Shown: positions 25,101-33,790, counted from the first letter of the stretch. The stretch is DNA of 64,000 nucleotides from Rhizobium leguminosarum (GCF_002953715.1 NZ_CP025015.1:248001-312000), one strand, 5' to 3'. Program-made: numbers and translations. The notes: generated from the sequence alone by a model not told the origin.

Positions 25101-26761
25101 ACAAGGTGGATGCGACCATTGCCAAGACCCGCCACTCGACACCGGGTGTCGGCCTGATCTCGCCACCGCCGCACCACGACATCTATTCAATCGAAGATCT
25201 GGCGCAGCTGATCTACGATCTGAAGAACGTCAACCCGACCGCCGATGTTTCGGTCAAACTCGTCTCTGAAGTCGGCGTCGGTACGGTTGCTGCCGGCGTC
25301 GCCAAGGCGCGCGCCGACCATATTACTCTTTCGGGCTCCGACGGCGGCACGGGTGCTTCGTCGCTGACCTCGCTCAAACATGCCGGCAGCCCTTGGGAAA
25401 TCGGCCTTGCCGAGACCCAGCGGACGCTGGTGCAGAACGGGCTGCGCTCGCGCGTCGCCCTGCAGGTCGACGGCGGCCTGAAGACCGGCCGCGACGTTAT
25501 CATCGGGGCGCTGCTTGGAGCCGACGAGTTCGGCTTTGCCACCGCGCCGCTGATTGCCGCCGGCTGCATCATGTGTCGCAAGTGCCATCTCAACACCTGT
25601 CCGGTGGGCGTGGCGACCCAGGATCCGGCGCTGTGCAAGCGCTTCAAGGGCGCGCCGGAGCACGTCATCAACTACTTCTTCTTCGTCGCCAACGAAGTGC
25701 GCGAAATCCTCGCCTCGCTGGGCTTCACCCGGCTCGACGAGATCATCGGCGCCTCGGAGCTGCTGGAGAAGGACGAGATGCTGAACCACTGGAAGGCGAA
25801 GGGCCTCGATTTCAGCCTCATCTTCCACAAGGTCGACGCTCCCAAGGAAGAGACCTTCTGGACGAGCCGACAGAAGCACCCGATCGACGACATTCTCGAC
25901 CGCGTGTTGATCGAGCGGGCTCAGCCGGCCCTGACGGCCAAGACGCCCGTCGCCTTCGAGGTCGGCATCAAGAACGTCGACCGTTCGGTGGGCGCGATGC
26001 TTTCCGGCGAGGTCGCCAAGCGTTACGGCCATTGCGGATTGAAGGAAGACACGATCAACGTGACACTTCGCGGCACGGCGGGGCAGAGCTTCGGCGCCTT
26101 CCTGGCACGCGGCGTCACTTTCAACCTGATCGGCGACGGCAACGACTATGTCGGCAAGGGCCTTTCAGGCGGCAAGATCATCATCCGGCCGCCGGAGAAT
26201 TCGAGGATCGTGGCCGAGGACTCGATCATCGTCGGCAACACCGTGCTTTATGGTGCGACCGAGGGCGAGTGCTATTTCCGCGGTGTGGCGGGCGAACGTT
26301 TCGCGGTGCGCAATTCGGGCGCGATCGCCATCGTCGAGGGTGTCGGCGACCACGGCTGCGAATACATGACCGGCGGCGTCGTCGTCGTGCTCGGCGCCAC
26401 GGGCCGCAACTTCGCGGCCGGCATGTCCGGCGGTGTCGCCTACGTGCTCGATGAAACCGGCGATTTCGCCAGCCGCTGCAACATGGCGATGGTCGAGCTC
26501 GAGCCGGTGCCCGAGGAGGACGACATGCTGGAGAAGCTGCATCATCACGGCGGTGATCTCATGCACAAGGGACGCGTCGATGTCTCCGGCGACATGACGC
26601 GCCATGACGAGGAGCGCCTCTACCAGCTGATCTCCAACCATCTGCACTATACGGGCTCGGCCCGCGCCAAGCAGATTCTCGACAACTGGGCCTATTACCG
26701 CCCGAGATTCCGAAAGTGCATTCCGCGAGGCCAGGGCATACCGAGGAGGGAAAGCAAGTGA
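22112..26761 (+). CDS. gltB: Glutamate synthase (NADPH) large subunit
   Basis: A 1549-residue GltB that converts glutamine and 2-oxoglutarate to two glutamates. The class II amidotransferase cysteine follows a short propeptide (EQDACGFGF). The FMN-binding synthase domain contains the [3Fe-4S] cysteines in CIMCRKCHLNTCPVGVATQ (about residues 1150-1168), and the C-terminus has the glycine-rich GXGXG beta-helix. I chose the ATG at 22112, after CTAAGG; an upstream in-frame start at 22022 gives an unsupported extension. The last about 15 residues (CIPRGQGIPRRESK) do not look like the usual GltB tail, as if truncated. gltD, the small electron-transfer subunit, does not follow. Third codon positions look more GC-rich than those of the neighbours, suggesting recent arrival from a chromosomal locus. 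Confidence 0.95.
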   Translation: MPTFGSSPTAKKIAANAVKPRAQGLYEPRNEQDACGFGFVVHIKGQKSHQIVMDGLGMLKRLMHRGAVGADPLVGDGAGILVQIPNRFFREKMAERGITLPPVGEYGVGHIFMPRDEKQIEHFKKVIKDVITEEGQVFIGFRDVPVDNSSLSKAPAIAATEPFHVQVFIGAGEDAENNDEFERRLFKLGKVISNRIYDECDGEESNFYLASLSSATVVYKGMFLADQVGVYYKDLSDPRFESAVALVHQRFSTNSLPSWKLAHPYSMVAHNGEINTLSGNVNWMAARRQASVSSPLFGEDISKLWPIFEKGQSDTASLNDTLEFLVRGGCSMAHAMMMLIPEPWAGNQPMAAERKAFYEYHAALMEPWDGPTAIAFTDGKQIGAMLDRNGLRPARYLVTDDDRVIMASEAGVLPVPEEKIIQKWRLQPGKMLLIDMEEGRIISDDEVKSQLATAHPYRSWLNRTQLILEDLKPVEPRALRRDVSLLDRQQAFGYTEEDLAMVLKPMVIDGEEALGSMGMDTPISAMSQKPKLLYTYFKQRFAQVTNPPIDPIREELVMSLDSFIGPRPNILDHEGAANAKWLKVRQPILTNGDLEKIRSTGRFDTKTLDFTYDIERGAEGMPEMLDRLCERAEAAVKGGYNIIVLSDRQIGPDRIAVPALLATAAVHHHLIRKGLRTSVGLVVETGEPREAHHFCLLAGYGAEAINPYLAFDTLLDMHAKGEFPREMDASEVVCRYIKVVGKGILKVMSKMGISTYQSYCGAQIFDAIGLQSEFIDKYFFGTATMIEGVGLEAIAAETVARHNAAFGTDPLLATTLDIGGEYTQQIGGESHAWTQDAAVVLKKAVRGNAEDRYREFADMMNNSARMNTIRGLFKLKSAEALGRKPVSIDEVEPAADIVKRFSTGAMSHGSISREAHTTLAIAMNRIGGKSNTGEGGEESDRYMPLADGSMNPERSAIKQIASGRFGVTTEYLVNADVLQIKVAQGAKPGEGGQLPGDKVDATIAKTRHSTPGVGLISPPPHHDIYSIEDLAQLIYDLKNVNPTADVSVKLVSEVGVGTVAAGVAKARADHITLSGSDGGTGASSLTSLKHAGSPWEIGLAETQRTLVQNGLRSRVALQVDGGLKTGRDVIIGALLGADEFGFATAPLIAAGCIMCRKCHLNTCPVGVATQDPALCKRFKGAPEHVINYFFFVANEVREILASLGFTRLDEIIGASELLEKDEMLNHWKAKGLDFSLIFHKVDAPKEETFWTSRQKHPIDDILDRVLIERAQPALTAKTPVAFEVGIKNVDRSVGAMLSGEVAKRYGHCGLKEDTINVTLRGTAGQSFGAFLARGVTFNLIGDGNDYVGKGLSGGKIIIRPPENSRIVAEDSIIVGNTVLYGATEGECYFRGVAGERFAVRNSGAIAIVEGVGDHGCEYMTGGVVVVLGATGRNFAAGMSGGVAYVLDETGDFASRCNMAMVELEPVPEEDDMLEKLHHHGGDLMHKGRVDVSGDMTRHDEERLYQLISNHLHYTGSARAKQILDNWAYYRPRFRKCIPRGQGIPRRESK

Positions 26762-26775
26762 ACGGAAGTGGCAGC

Positions 26776-26810
26776 GACAAAATCGTTTGGTTTTGTCCGA
26801 CAATGTCGGC
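26776..26810 (+). promoter_or_regulatory. Two nested inverted repeats upstream of glnA
   Basis: GACAAAA-N8-TTTTGTC at 26776-26797 is a perfect 7-bp inverted repeat. It overlaps CCGACA-A-TGTCGG just downstream, a perfect 6-bp one. They lie right after gltB and 55-90 bp upstream of a -24/-12-like element. They may be operator sites or a weak transcript end. They do not match the NtrC consensus I know. Confidence 0.4.
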
Positions 26811-26862
26811 CATAAATATTGTCACAGAAAGTTATCATGCTGTTTTACAAGCGTTTTCCGTT

Positions 26863-26879
26863 TGGTATCGAAATTGCAA
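26863..26879 (+). promoter_or_regulatory. Candidate sigma-54 promoter of glnA
   Basis: TGGTATC-GAAA-TTGCAA keeps the GG-N10-GC spacing and a perfect TTGCA at -12, but the -24 element deviates (TGGTATC for TGGCACG). It lies 111 bp upstream of the glnA start. Nitrogen-controlled sigma-54 promoters before glutamine synthetase genes are well known. Confidence 0.55.
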
Positions 26880-26989
26880 AGATTGGTGGACAGGCAAGAG
26901 GAGAAATCGTCCCGACATCGAGCCTACTGAAAATGCTCCCGCTCCAACGGGTTAAGCTGACTTTTGATCAACGCGGCGAAGGACCAAAC

Positions 26990-28396
26990 ATGGACCCGCT
27001 AAAAAGGCTGCTCAAGCTTATCAAAGACAACGACGTCCAAGAAATCGACTTCCGCTTCACGGATATGGGCGGCAAGTTGAAGCACATGACATACGACGTC
27101 GCAATAATCGACTCGGACATAATGACTAAAGGTTTCATGATAGACGGTTCGTCCTTTGGCGGCTGGAAGGCGATCAACGAGTCCGACATGGCCCTTATGC
27201 CAGATCCGACGACCGCCCAGATGGACCCGTTCCTCTCGGTACCCACGCTGACGATCATCTGCAACATTTTCGAACCTGTCACGGGTGAGCGCTACAACCG
27301 CGACCCACGCGGCATAGCCGAAAAGGCTGAGAATTACGTGCGGTCGATTGGAATCGCCGACACGGTGTATGTGGGTGCCGAGCCCGAGTTCTTCGTCTTC
27401 GACGACGTCAAGTACCAGGCCGACCCCTACAACACCGGCTTCAAGCTCGATTCCGTGGAGCTGCCGATCAACGGTGATAAGTCTTACGAAGGAGGTAATC
27501 TCGGCCACCGTATCCAGACCAAGGCCGGCTATATGTCAACGCCGCCGCAGGATTCCGGTCAAGAAATGCGCAGCGAGATGTCAGCACGCATAAGATCGAT
27601 GGGCGTGACAGTGGAAAAGCACCACCACGAAGTGGCTCCTGCCCAGCACGAGATCAGCACGGAGTTCAAGACCCTGGTTCGCAGCGCCGACGAAGTGCAG
27701 ATCCTCAAATACTGCGTCCGCAATGTCGCTGAACGTTACGGCAAGACGGCGACATTCATGGCGAAGCCGATCATTGGCGTGAATGGCTCGGGTATGCACG
27801 TGCACCTATCGTTGTGGAAGGGCGACAAGCCGATCTTTGCCGGCGACGAATATGCCGGCCTTTCGGAGAGCTGCCTGTTCTATATCGGCGGCATCATCAA
27901 GCATGCCAAAGCGCTCAACGCCTTCACCAACCCGTCGACGAATTCCTACAAGCGTCTCGTCCCGGGTTACGAAGCACCTGTGTTGCTTGCCTATTCGGCC
28001 CGCAATCGCTCGGCCGCCTGCCGTATTCCGTTCGGCTCCAACCCGGAGGCAAAGCGTGTGGAGGTCCGCTTCCCGGATCCGGCCGCCAACCCCTATCTCG
28101 CCTTCGCCTCCATCCATATGGCCGGTCTCGATGGCATCCTGAACAAGATCGATCCAGGTCCAGCGATCGACAAAGACCTCTACGACCTGCCACTGTACGA
28201 AAAGGAAAAAATTCCGACCGTCTCTCTATCGTTGCGCGAAGCTCTTGACAGTCTCCACAACGACCGCGCCTTCCTCAAGGCCGGTGGCGTCTTTAACGAC
28301 GATTTCATCGACAGCTATATCAAGCTGAAAATGGAAGAGGTCGATCTCTTAGAGGAAACCCCGCACCCGGTTGAGTTCCAGATGTACTACTCATGA
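26990..28396 (+). CDS. glnA: Glutamine synthetase type I
   Basis: A 468-residue GSI, the normal family length. It forms glutamine from glutamate, ammonia and ATP as a dodecamer in the cytoplasm. Motifs: DGSSFGGWKAINESDM (latch and substrate region), EPEFFVFDD (metal ligand), HHHEVAPAQHE, NGSGMHVHLSLWK and RSAACRIPFG. The adenylylation tyrosine is in DKDLYDLP, so ATase control is possible. The ATG at 26990 follows GAAGGA; a longer frame from 26819 runs over the candidate promoter and is rejected. With gltB it gives a near-complete GS-GOGAT pair, lacking only GltD. The sequence is somewhat divergent from housekeeping GlnA in the first 130 residues. Confidence 0.95.
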   Translation: MDPLKRLLKLIKDNDVQEIDFRFTDMGGKLKHMTYDVAIIDSDIMTKGFMIDGSSFGGWKAINESDMALMPDPTTAQMDPFLSVPTLTIICNIFEPVTGERYNRDPRGIAEKAENYVRSIGIADTVYVGAEPEFFVFDDVKYQADPYNTGFKLDSVELPINGDKSYEGGNLGHRIQTKAGYMSTPPQDSGQEMRSEMSARIRSMGVTVEKHHHEVAPAQHEISTEFKTLVRSADEVQILKYCVRNVAERYGKTATFMAKPIIGVNGSGMHVHLSLWKGDKPIFAGDEYAGLSESCLFYIGGIIKHAKALNAFTNPSTNSYKRLVPGYEAPVLLAYSARNRSAACRIPFGSNPEAKRVEVRFPDPAANPYLAFASIHMAGLDGILNKIDPGPAIDKDLYDLPLYEKEKIPTVSLSLREALDSLHNDRAFLKAGGVFNDDFIDSYIKLKMEEVDLLEETPHPVEFQMYYS

Positions 28397-28477
28397 CAGA
28401 AAGGAGCGTAACCTTCGGCGACATCATCACATTGAGATCGCACAATCATATGACAACCCAATTTAAAGGAGTCGCCC

Positions 28478-28798
28478 ATGTCTATTTTCAAAGTTGATAA
28501 AGATAACTTTCAGTCAGAAGTTCTGGAATTCGAAAAACCGGTTGTGGTCGATGTCTGGGCCGATTGGTGCGGCCCCTGCAAGATAATTGCTCAGGTCCTC
28601 GAAGAAATCGCCGTCGAGTTGGACGGCAAGGTCAAATTCGCCAAGCTGAATATCGATGAGAACCCAGAACTCGCCGCGCAGTTCGGTGTGGAGTCTATTC
28701 CGACCCTTGCAATCTTCAAGGACGGCGAGGTTGCCGATAAGCTGGTCGGTGCAAGACCGAAGTCCGATATTTCTAACTGGATTCTGAACGCCGTCTGA
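28478..28798 (+). CDS. trxA: Thioredoxin
   Basis: A 106-residue thioredoxin with the active site ADWCGPCKII (about residues 28-37) and the cis-proline in VESIPTLAIF. Cytoplasmic disulfide reductant. The ATG follows AAAGGAG. It lies 81 bp after glnA on the same strand and may be co-transcribed. Probably a second copy beside the chromosomal trxA. Confidence 0.95.
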   Translation: MSIFKVDKDNFQSEVLEFEKPVVVDVWADWCGPCKIIAQVLEEIAVELDGKVKFAKLNIDENPELAAQFGVESIPTLAIFKDGEVADKLVGARPKSDISNWILNAV

Positions 28799-28838
28799 GG
28801 TGAGTGATATCGACCAACTGCTATGAGAAAAGGGGCGG

Positions 28839-28868
28839 GGCGACCGGTCGTTTTTTATTGCGGTCGCC
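28839..28868 (+). terminator. Possible terminator after trxA
   Basis: GGCGACCG (28839-28846) pairs perfectly with CGGTCGCC (28861-28868). Within the loop, the self-complementary CGACCGGTCG is followed by six T residues. The form is not classical, so termination is only likely. Confidence 0.45.
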
Positions 28869-29095
28869 ATTTCGAAGGTGCCATTGTCGGCTAGCTGTAG
28901 GCTTTGAGGTTGTCCATCCGGAGTGAATATTAGGAGACTGGAGTTGCTACACCTCGATTTTCCAGGATCACTCCGAATGAACATCTGGACAATGACCGAC
29001 AGACACGGCTGCATCGAGAGGAAATGGCTCTGGCCGTCGCCTCGGCGACCGCTACCATAGACGGCATCGTTAGGGGTTCATCCATTGAGGACATT

Positions 29096-30340
29096 ATGAG
29101 GGTCATCGTTCTAGGCGCCGGTATTGTTGGCGTCACCTCCGCATATCAGCTCGCAAAAGCCGGTCACACAGTCACCGTTGTCGACCGGCAGAAAGGTCCG
29201 GGACTTGAGACAAGCTTTGCTAATGCAGGCGAAGTCTCGTTCGGATATTGCTCACCTTGGGCAGCGCCAGGAATTCCGATGAAGGCTTTGAAATGGCTGT
29301 TCATGGAACACGCGCCGCTGATCCTTCGGCCGAAGATCGATGGCGCCATGCTGTCATGGCTCGTAAAGATGCTCTCGAACTGCACTTCCGAGCGCTATGC
29401 AATCAACAAGAGCCGCATGCTGAGGTTGGCTGACTACAGTCGTATCTCCCTCGCTACCCTGCGCAAAGAGACAGCCATCGAGTACGACCAGCGTATGCAG
29501 GGCACGCTCCAACTCTTCCGTACGCAGGCACAGCTTGATGCCTCCGGCAAGGACGTCAAGGCGCTTGCAGCGGACGGCATTCCCCACGAGGTTCTTGATC
29601 GTGACGGCTGTGTCCGCACTGAGCCGGCGCTCGCGCATGTCCGCGATAAGATCACCGGCGGTCTGCTGACGCCAAAGGACGAAACTGGCGACTGCTTCAA
29701 ATTCACCAACGCGCTTGCCAAAAACGCCGAGCAGCTTGGCGTCCGGTTTTCCTGGAGTACGGAGATTAAAGGCTTGGATGTCGAGGCCGGCCGGGTGCGC
29801 GGCGTTGTGACGAAATGGGGAACCCTGCCCGCAGATGCGGTCGTCGTGGCACTGGGCAGCTACTCTCCGTTGCTTCTCAGACGCCACGGCATCAAGCTCC
29901 CTGTCTATCCGGTCAAGGGCTACTCCCTGACGATCCCTATCACTGACCCCGCGCGGGCGCCGGAATCGACGATCATGGACGAGACTTACAAGATCGCCAT
30001 TACGCGTCTGGGCGACCGTATCCGCGTCGGGGGCATGGCAGAAATCTCCGGCTATTCGAACGACCTCGGCCTAGCCCGCCGGAGCACCCTCGAGCATTCC
30101 GTCATGGATCTTTTTCCCGGTGGTGATGTAAAAGAGGCGACATTCTGGTCGGGTCTTCGCCCGATGACTCCGGATGGAACGCCGGCGATTGGTCCCACCA
30201 AGATCGCGGGCCTCTTCCTCAACACCGGACACGGCACACTCGGTTGGACGATGAGCTTTGGCTCGGCCCGAGTCATCGCTGATCTCGTGTCCGGTCGAAA
30301 GCCCGAAATCGACGCAACTGACCTGGCGGTTAGCCGCTAG
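29096..30340 (+). CDS. dadA: D-amino acid dehydrogenase (DadA family)
   Basis: A 414-residue FAD-dependent oxidoreductase that deaminates D-amino acids to 2-oxo acids. The N-terminal dinucleotide motif VIVLGAGIVGVTSAYQLAKAGH binds FAD, and the DadA pattern DRQKGPGLETSFANAGEVS follows. The C-terminal GLRPMTPDGTPAIGPT and NTGHGTLGWTMSFGSA are typical. The ATG at 29096 has GAGGA 5 nt upstream and gives the canonical N-terminus; the frame from 29024 is too long. Followed after 38 bp by ridA, a functional partner that removes reactive imines made by such enzymes. Confidence 0.92.
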   Translation: MRVIVLGAGIVGVTSAYQLAKAGHTVTVVDRQKGPGLETSFANAGEVSFGYCSPWAAPGIPMKALKWLFMEHAPLILRPKIDGAMLSWLVKMLSNCTSERYAINKSRMLRLADYSRISLATLRKETAIEYDQRMQGTLQLFRTQAQLDASGKDVKALAADGIPHEVLDRDGCVRTEPALAHVRDKITGGLLTPKDETGDCFKFTNALAKNAEQLGVRFSWSTEIKGLDVEAGRVRGVVTKWGTLPADAVVVALGSYSPLLLRRHGIKLPVYPVKGYSLTIPITDPARAPESTIMDETYKIAITRLGDRIRVGGMAEISGYSNDLGLARRSTLEHSVMDLFPGGDVKEATFWSGLRPMTPDGTPAIGPTKIAGLFLNTGHGTLGWTMSFGSARVIADLVSGRKPEIDATDLAVSR

Positions 30341-30378
30341 ACCTAAACCACACTCAAAACCTCACGGAGCATAAAACC

Positions 30379-30759
30379 TTGATTGAACAAATTTCCACGA
30401 CCGACGCTCCTGGTGCCGTCGGCCCATACTCACAAGCAATCAAGGCCGGCGATCTGCTCTTTGTTTCGGGTCAACTGCCAATTGATCCGGCCACAGGCGA
30501 GTTCACTTCCGCAAGCGCCGTAGAACAGGCCGAACAGTGCCTTAGAAACCTTGAGGCCATCGCCAGGGCCGCCGGTGCTGAACTGTCGAAGATAGTCAAG
30601 ACGACCGTGCTGCTAACCGACCTTGGTGACTTCATCGAGGTCAACGGCGTTTATGCGAGATTTTTCTCACCTCCCTTTCCCGCTCGCGCATGCTACGAGG
30701 TAAAGGCTCTTCCAAAAGGCGCGAAGGTCGAGATTGAAGCTGTCATTTCCCTGGTTTGA
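30379..30759 (+). CDS. ridA: RidA-family enamine/imine deaminase
   Basis: A 126-residue RidA (YjgF/YER057c/UK114) protein. It starts with TTG at 30379 after CGGAG. Family motifs: APGAVGPYSQAIKAGDLLFVSGQLPID near the start, and the C-terminal FPARACYEVKALPKGAKVEIEAV with the catalytic arginine. It hydrolyses 2-aminoacrylate-type imines, which fits its place right after dadA. Normal length. Confidence 0.93.
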   Translation: MIEQISTTDAPGAVGPYSQAIKAGDLLFVSGQLPIDPATGEFTSASAVEQAEQCLRNLEAIARAAGAELSKIVKTTVLLTDLGDFIEVNGVYARFFSPPFPARACYEVKALPKGAKVEIEAVISLV

Positions 30760-30968
30760 TCGAAGGAGAAAACCAACGCGCGAACCGGAGCGATGTTCGT
30801 CATTGCCCGGTTTTGCTGTTTTCAACACGAACGGAAATAGAGATGGTCGTGAGCATACCCGGGAGTAGGAAGAGCAATGGTCCTAGCCACGGCATTGACG
30901 CGTCATTTGAAACGAGCGGAGCTATTCCTTGATCATGCCAATGGCTTTTGCTCTTCGCCTGCAGGGCT

Positions 30969-31319
30969 AAGCAAGAGATTTGCGGTGGAGAATTGCTGGC
31001 GGAAGTACCCGACATGAATGCCGATGATATCCGGTTCGCCATTGAAAAAGCTGACGCCTCGCAAGAGGCCTGGGCTCGGCTCACCGCCCGCGCGCGATCA
31101 GAGGTATTGTGGAATTGGCATCGGTTAATTATTGGGCATGGTGATGATCTCGGTGCTATCCTCCCTGCGGAGATGGGAAAACCGCTGGCAGAGGCCAAAT
31201 CAGAGATCTCCCATGCGGCGGCCTATGTGCAACGGAACGCCGAAGAAGCCAACCGCATCTAGGGCGAAACCATTTTGGCTCCATCTGCCGATCGCGAATG
31301 CTACCATTTCCTAGGTTGA
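30969..31319 (+). pseudogene. gabD: gabD fragment (succinate-semialdehyde dehydrogenase), truncated
   Basis: The frame reads GGELLAEVPDMNADDIRFAIEKADASQEAWARL and EMGKPLAEAKSEISHAA, which correspond to roughly residues 40-140 of GabD. A stop at 31260-31262 is followed in the same frame by GETILAPSADR, the normal continuation of the protein, ending at a second stop at 31317. The catalytic domain is absent. It is a relic of a GABA-catabolism gene. Confidence 0.85.
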
Positions 31320-31498
31320 TGGCCGTTTGAACCAATGACGAAAGTTGCCGTCGATCTATATAACACGTACTCGCCATCTCCTCCTCAGCCAGTTCAGGGT
31401 CAAAGCTTGGCCATGCACCGAACCCCCGTCCCTTCGTAACAAAGCTCTCCCACAGCTCCTGGGAGATCTGAGGAGCGAAGTCGACAGGAGCAAAGTCA

Positions 31499-32116
31499 AT
31501 GTTTCCACGACGTCAGGCCGCCGCTCCGTTTCCTACGGCCGATGAAAACGACCCTAATTTCCCAAGGGGTGTCCCTATACTGCCTTTACATTCCCTGGGC
31601 GAGCGCATCGCGATTCTTGGCCCTTCAAACGCAGGCAAGTCGACCTTGGCGGTCGCCTTGTCTAAGAAGCTCGGTATTCCAGCCGTCCATCTCGACCAAC
31701 TTCATCATCTGCCCTGCACGGATTGGCAGTCGCGCCCGGAAGCAGAGTTTGCCGCGCTTCATGATGCGGCGATTCACGAAGAGCGGTGGATTATCGAGGG
31801 TAGCTACTCGCGCCTGATGCCGCAGCGATTAGCCCGTGCCACTGGCGTTATTGTCATCACCTCAAATCATTGGCTGCGTTTTTTGCGCTATCTCAAACGC
31901 ACTCTTGCCAATCAACCGGATCGCGCAGGACACCTCCAAGGGGCCAAAGACAGTATAAAATGCGGAATGGTTTATTGGATTCTGTTGAAGACCCGTAACA
32001 GCGGCGTCAAATATGCGAAAGTTCTTCAGGAGTTCGGTTTGCCAACCGTCCAGTGCCACACTGCAACTGCCCTCAATAACCTCTATCGAATTTGGGATCT
32101 GCCGGTCCGGCGGTAG
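31499..32116 (+). CDS. P-loop ATPase/kinase-like protein of unknown function
   Basis: A 205-residue protein with a Walker A loop (ILGPSNAGKSTLA, about residues 39-51) and an adenylate-kinase-like layout: HLDQLHHLPCTDWQ and RWIIEGSYSRLMPQRLARA. It resembles the FlaR/topology-modulation group of small P-loop kinases. The ATG follows AGGAG. The first about 30 residues have no homology, so an internal start may be used. It lies between a gabD relic and an IS element and may be cargo of past rearrangements. Function unknown. Confidence 0.65.
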   Translation: MFPRRQAAAPFPTADENDPNFPRGVPILPLHSLGERIAILGPSNAGKSTLAVALSKKLGIPAVHLDQLHHLPCTDWQSRPEAEFAALHDAAIHEERWIIEGSYSRLMPQRLARATGVIVITSNHWLRFLRYLKRTLANQPDRAGHLQGAKDSIKCGMVYWILLKTRNSGVKYAKVLQEFGLPTVQCHTATALNNLYRIWDLPVRR

Positions 32117-32232
32117 CGAGACCGATGGACCCGACGTCAAGGGCCATTCGCGCGGGGCAAACAGTGTGACGCCCGATTCGGGGCTAAACAAAAAAATGCG
32201 ATTCCCGCTGTTCATCGAAGTGTCCGAGCGCA

Positions 32233-32257
32233 CGGAGTTAGTCATGGCCTAACTCCG
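32233..32257 (+). terminator. Hairpin after the P-loop gene
   Basis: CGGAGTTAG-N7-CTAACTCCG is a perfect 9-bp inverted repeat about 120 bp after the gene and 12 bp before the IS4-family left end. No T-run follows, so its role as a terminator is uncertain. Confidence 0.4.
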
Positions 32258-32292
32258 GTCTCTAAAACGTAAGCATCCGGTGAAGCTTGCAA

Positions 32293-33735
32293 TTACCCAC
32301 ATCTGAGTGTGGCCGCCATTTCGGTTCCGAGGCGAATGTCTGTCAGCCGGCTGAGGCCGCGCCAGACGACCGTATTTCCCGGTGGCGGATCTGATGTTCT
32401 TGCAAGGTAACCACCTAAACGAGCGAGTTTGGTGAGATAGAAGTTTAGCGATCCCGGCGTCGCTTGCCGGTTGCCTGCGTTGCTGACCATTTGATCGAGG
32501 ATTTCAATTTCCTGTTCGGTGAGGGCCGCGGTTGGCGGTGTTTCGGGCGCTGTGCACGCGAGCATTGTCAACCAGAGCATTCTCCAGCTCATGATGCAAA
32601 ACACGGCGACGAGGTTTGCCAGTCGATCGGCCGTTCGTAGTCTTGCATCTTCAGCCCGGCAACCGGACTTGAGGATCTTAGGGAAGACCTCAATCTTCCA
32701 GCGCATCGCGTACCATTTGATTTTTTCGACTGCCTCCTCGCAGCTATGCACCTCAAGATCCGTCAATAGCTTCCACTCGATGCGCTTGCGGCCGGCCGGA
32801 GGGTCGGGCTCTACCGCGTGGATGACGGTAAGGTCCAAAGCAGGGTATCGCTTCTTCTTGCCGATGGGCGGCAGCACCCGGATCCGTTTGAATCGGATGT
32901 CCAGGTGGACTTTGGTGACCTCATCGGTGTCGGCGCGAACTTCGATGAGATGCCGGCCGACAGTTTCAACATCGCGCATTTCAGCCGATATCGTGTGATC
33001 CCCGTTGCCAGCCAGCCGGTCGACGACGGTGCGCACGACGAAGTGCGTGCCAAGCTCCTTGGTCAGGCAGTAGAGTTCGTAGATATCACTTTCGCGATCG
33101 CCTACATGAATGCATCGGTCTGGCTGACCGAGAAGCGTGAGGGATTGGCACAGATTTTCAAGCCAACGGATGCTTTCCTTGGTTTCGATCGGAACACGTG
33201 TCGGATTGACCTTGCGTTTGAGCTGAGCCGTACCCTTGAACTTGTCGCGGCTCCAGAACTTGACGGCTGCCAACCCTAAGGGTAGCCCATCCAAGGTCAC
33301 CGCAAGGCTCGAATGCATCAATATCCCGCAGACCGTATGGTGGCGCAGCCGCTCCTGTTTGTCACGGCCACTGTTGACGCTCTTCGTAAAGCCAACGGCA
33401 TGCGGATTGCGGCGCTGATAGGTAAACTCGGTCGTGTCCTGCAGCACCAAGATCGGACCATTGGAAGCATCGTAGCGTTGAGCGGTCGCGGCGAAATGGC
33501 CGTTAAGGATATCGCCTTCCTCAACATTCGGGTTGGAGAAAAACCGATAAGCGGCTTTTGTGTTGGCCCAGTCCTGGCAGGCGAAAGGAATGGAGCCGCC
33601 CATATGCTCTCCAAGCTGTCGTAAAAGTTCTGTGCAGCGTCGGCCAAGGCGAGCATCCTTGAAAGACCCCGCGTCTATTTCCTGCTTGCTCCAATGGCCG
33701 TCATTATCAGCCATCACATCGTCTCGAACCGACAT
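32293..33735 (-). CDS. IS4-family (Tn5-like) transposase
   Basis: A 480-residue DDE transposase. The N-terminal DNA-binding part has KDARLGRRCTELL and the catalytic core QDTTEFTY, GDRESDIYELY, and the Y-x2-R-x3-E-x6-K signature in YAMRWKIEVFPKILKSG. Length and motifs look intact, so the element may be active. The reading direction is opposite to the neighbouring plus-strand genes. Confidence 0.93.
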   Translation of the reverse strand: MSVRDDVMADNDGHWSKQEIDAGSFKDARLGRRCTELLRQLGEHMGGSIPFACQDWANTKAAYRFFSNPNVEEGDILNGHFAATAQRYDASNGPILVLQDTTEFTYQRRNPHAVGFTKSVNSGRDKQERLRHHTVCGILMHSSLAVTLDGLPLGLAAVKFWSRDKFKGTAQLKRKVNPTRVPIETKESIRWLENLCQSLTLLGQPDRCIHVGDRESDIYELYCLTKELGTHFVVRTVVDRLAGNGDHTISAEMRDVETVGRHLIEVRADTDEVTKVHLDIRFKRIRVLPPIGKKKRYPALDLTVIHAVEPDPPAGRKRIEWKLLTDLEVHSCEEAVEKIKWYAMRWKIEVFPKILKSGCRAEDARLRTADRLANLVAVFCIMSWRMLWLTMLACTAPETPPTAALTEQEIEILDQMVSNAGNRQATPGSLNFYLTKLARLGGYLARTSDPPPGNTVVWRGLSRLTDIRLGTEMAATLRCG

Positions 33736-33772
33736 AAAGCACCACCTTAAGAGAATCAGGTGCTCGACACAG

Positions 33773-33790
33773 AATCACAAGTGATTCTTT
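33773..33790. repeat. Perfect palindrome in the IS4-family upstream end
   Basis: AGAATCAC-AA-GTGATTCT is an 8-bp inverted repeat upstream of the transposase start, inside the element. It could bind the transposase or limit its expression. Confidence 0.5.

Noticed and set aside
22877..25177. A 766-codon open frame antisense to gltB
   Set aside because: It mirrors the GC-rich codon pattern of gltB and has no recognisable domain; gltB on the plus strand is certain.
26819..26989. Upstream extension of glnA
   Set aside because: It overlaps the candidate sigma-54 promoter, and the ATG at 26990 has a ribosome site and normal length.
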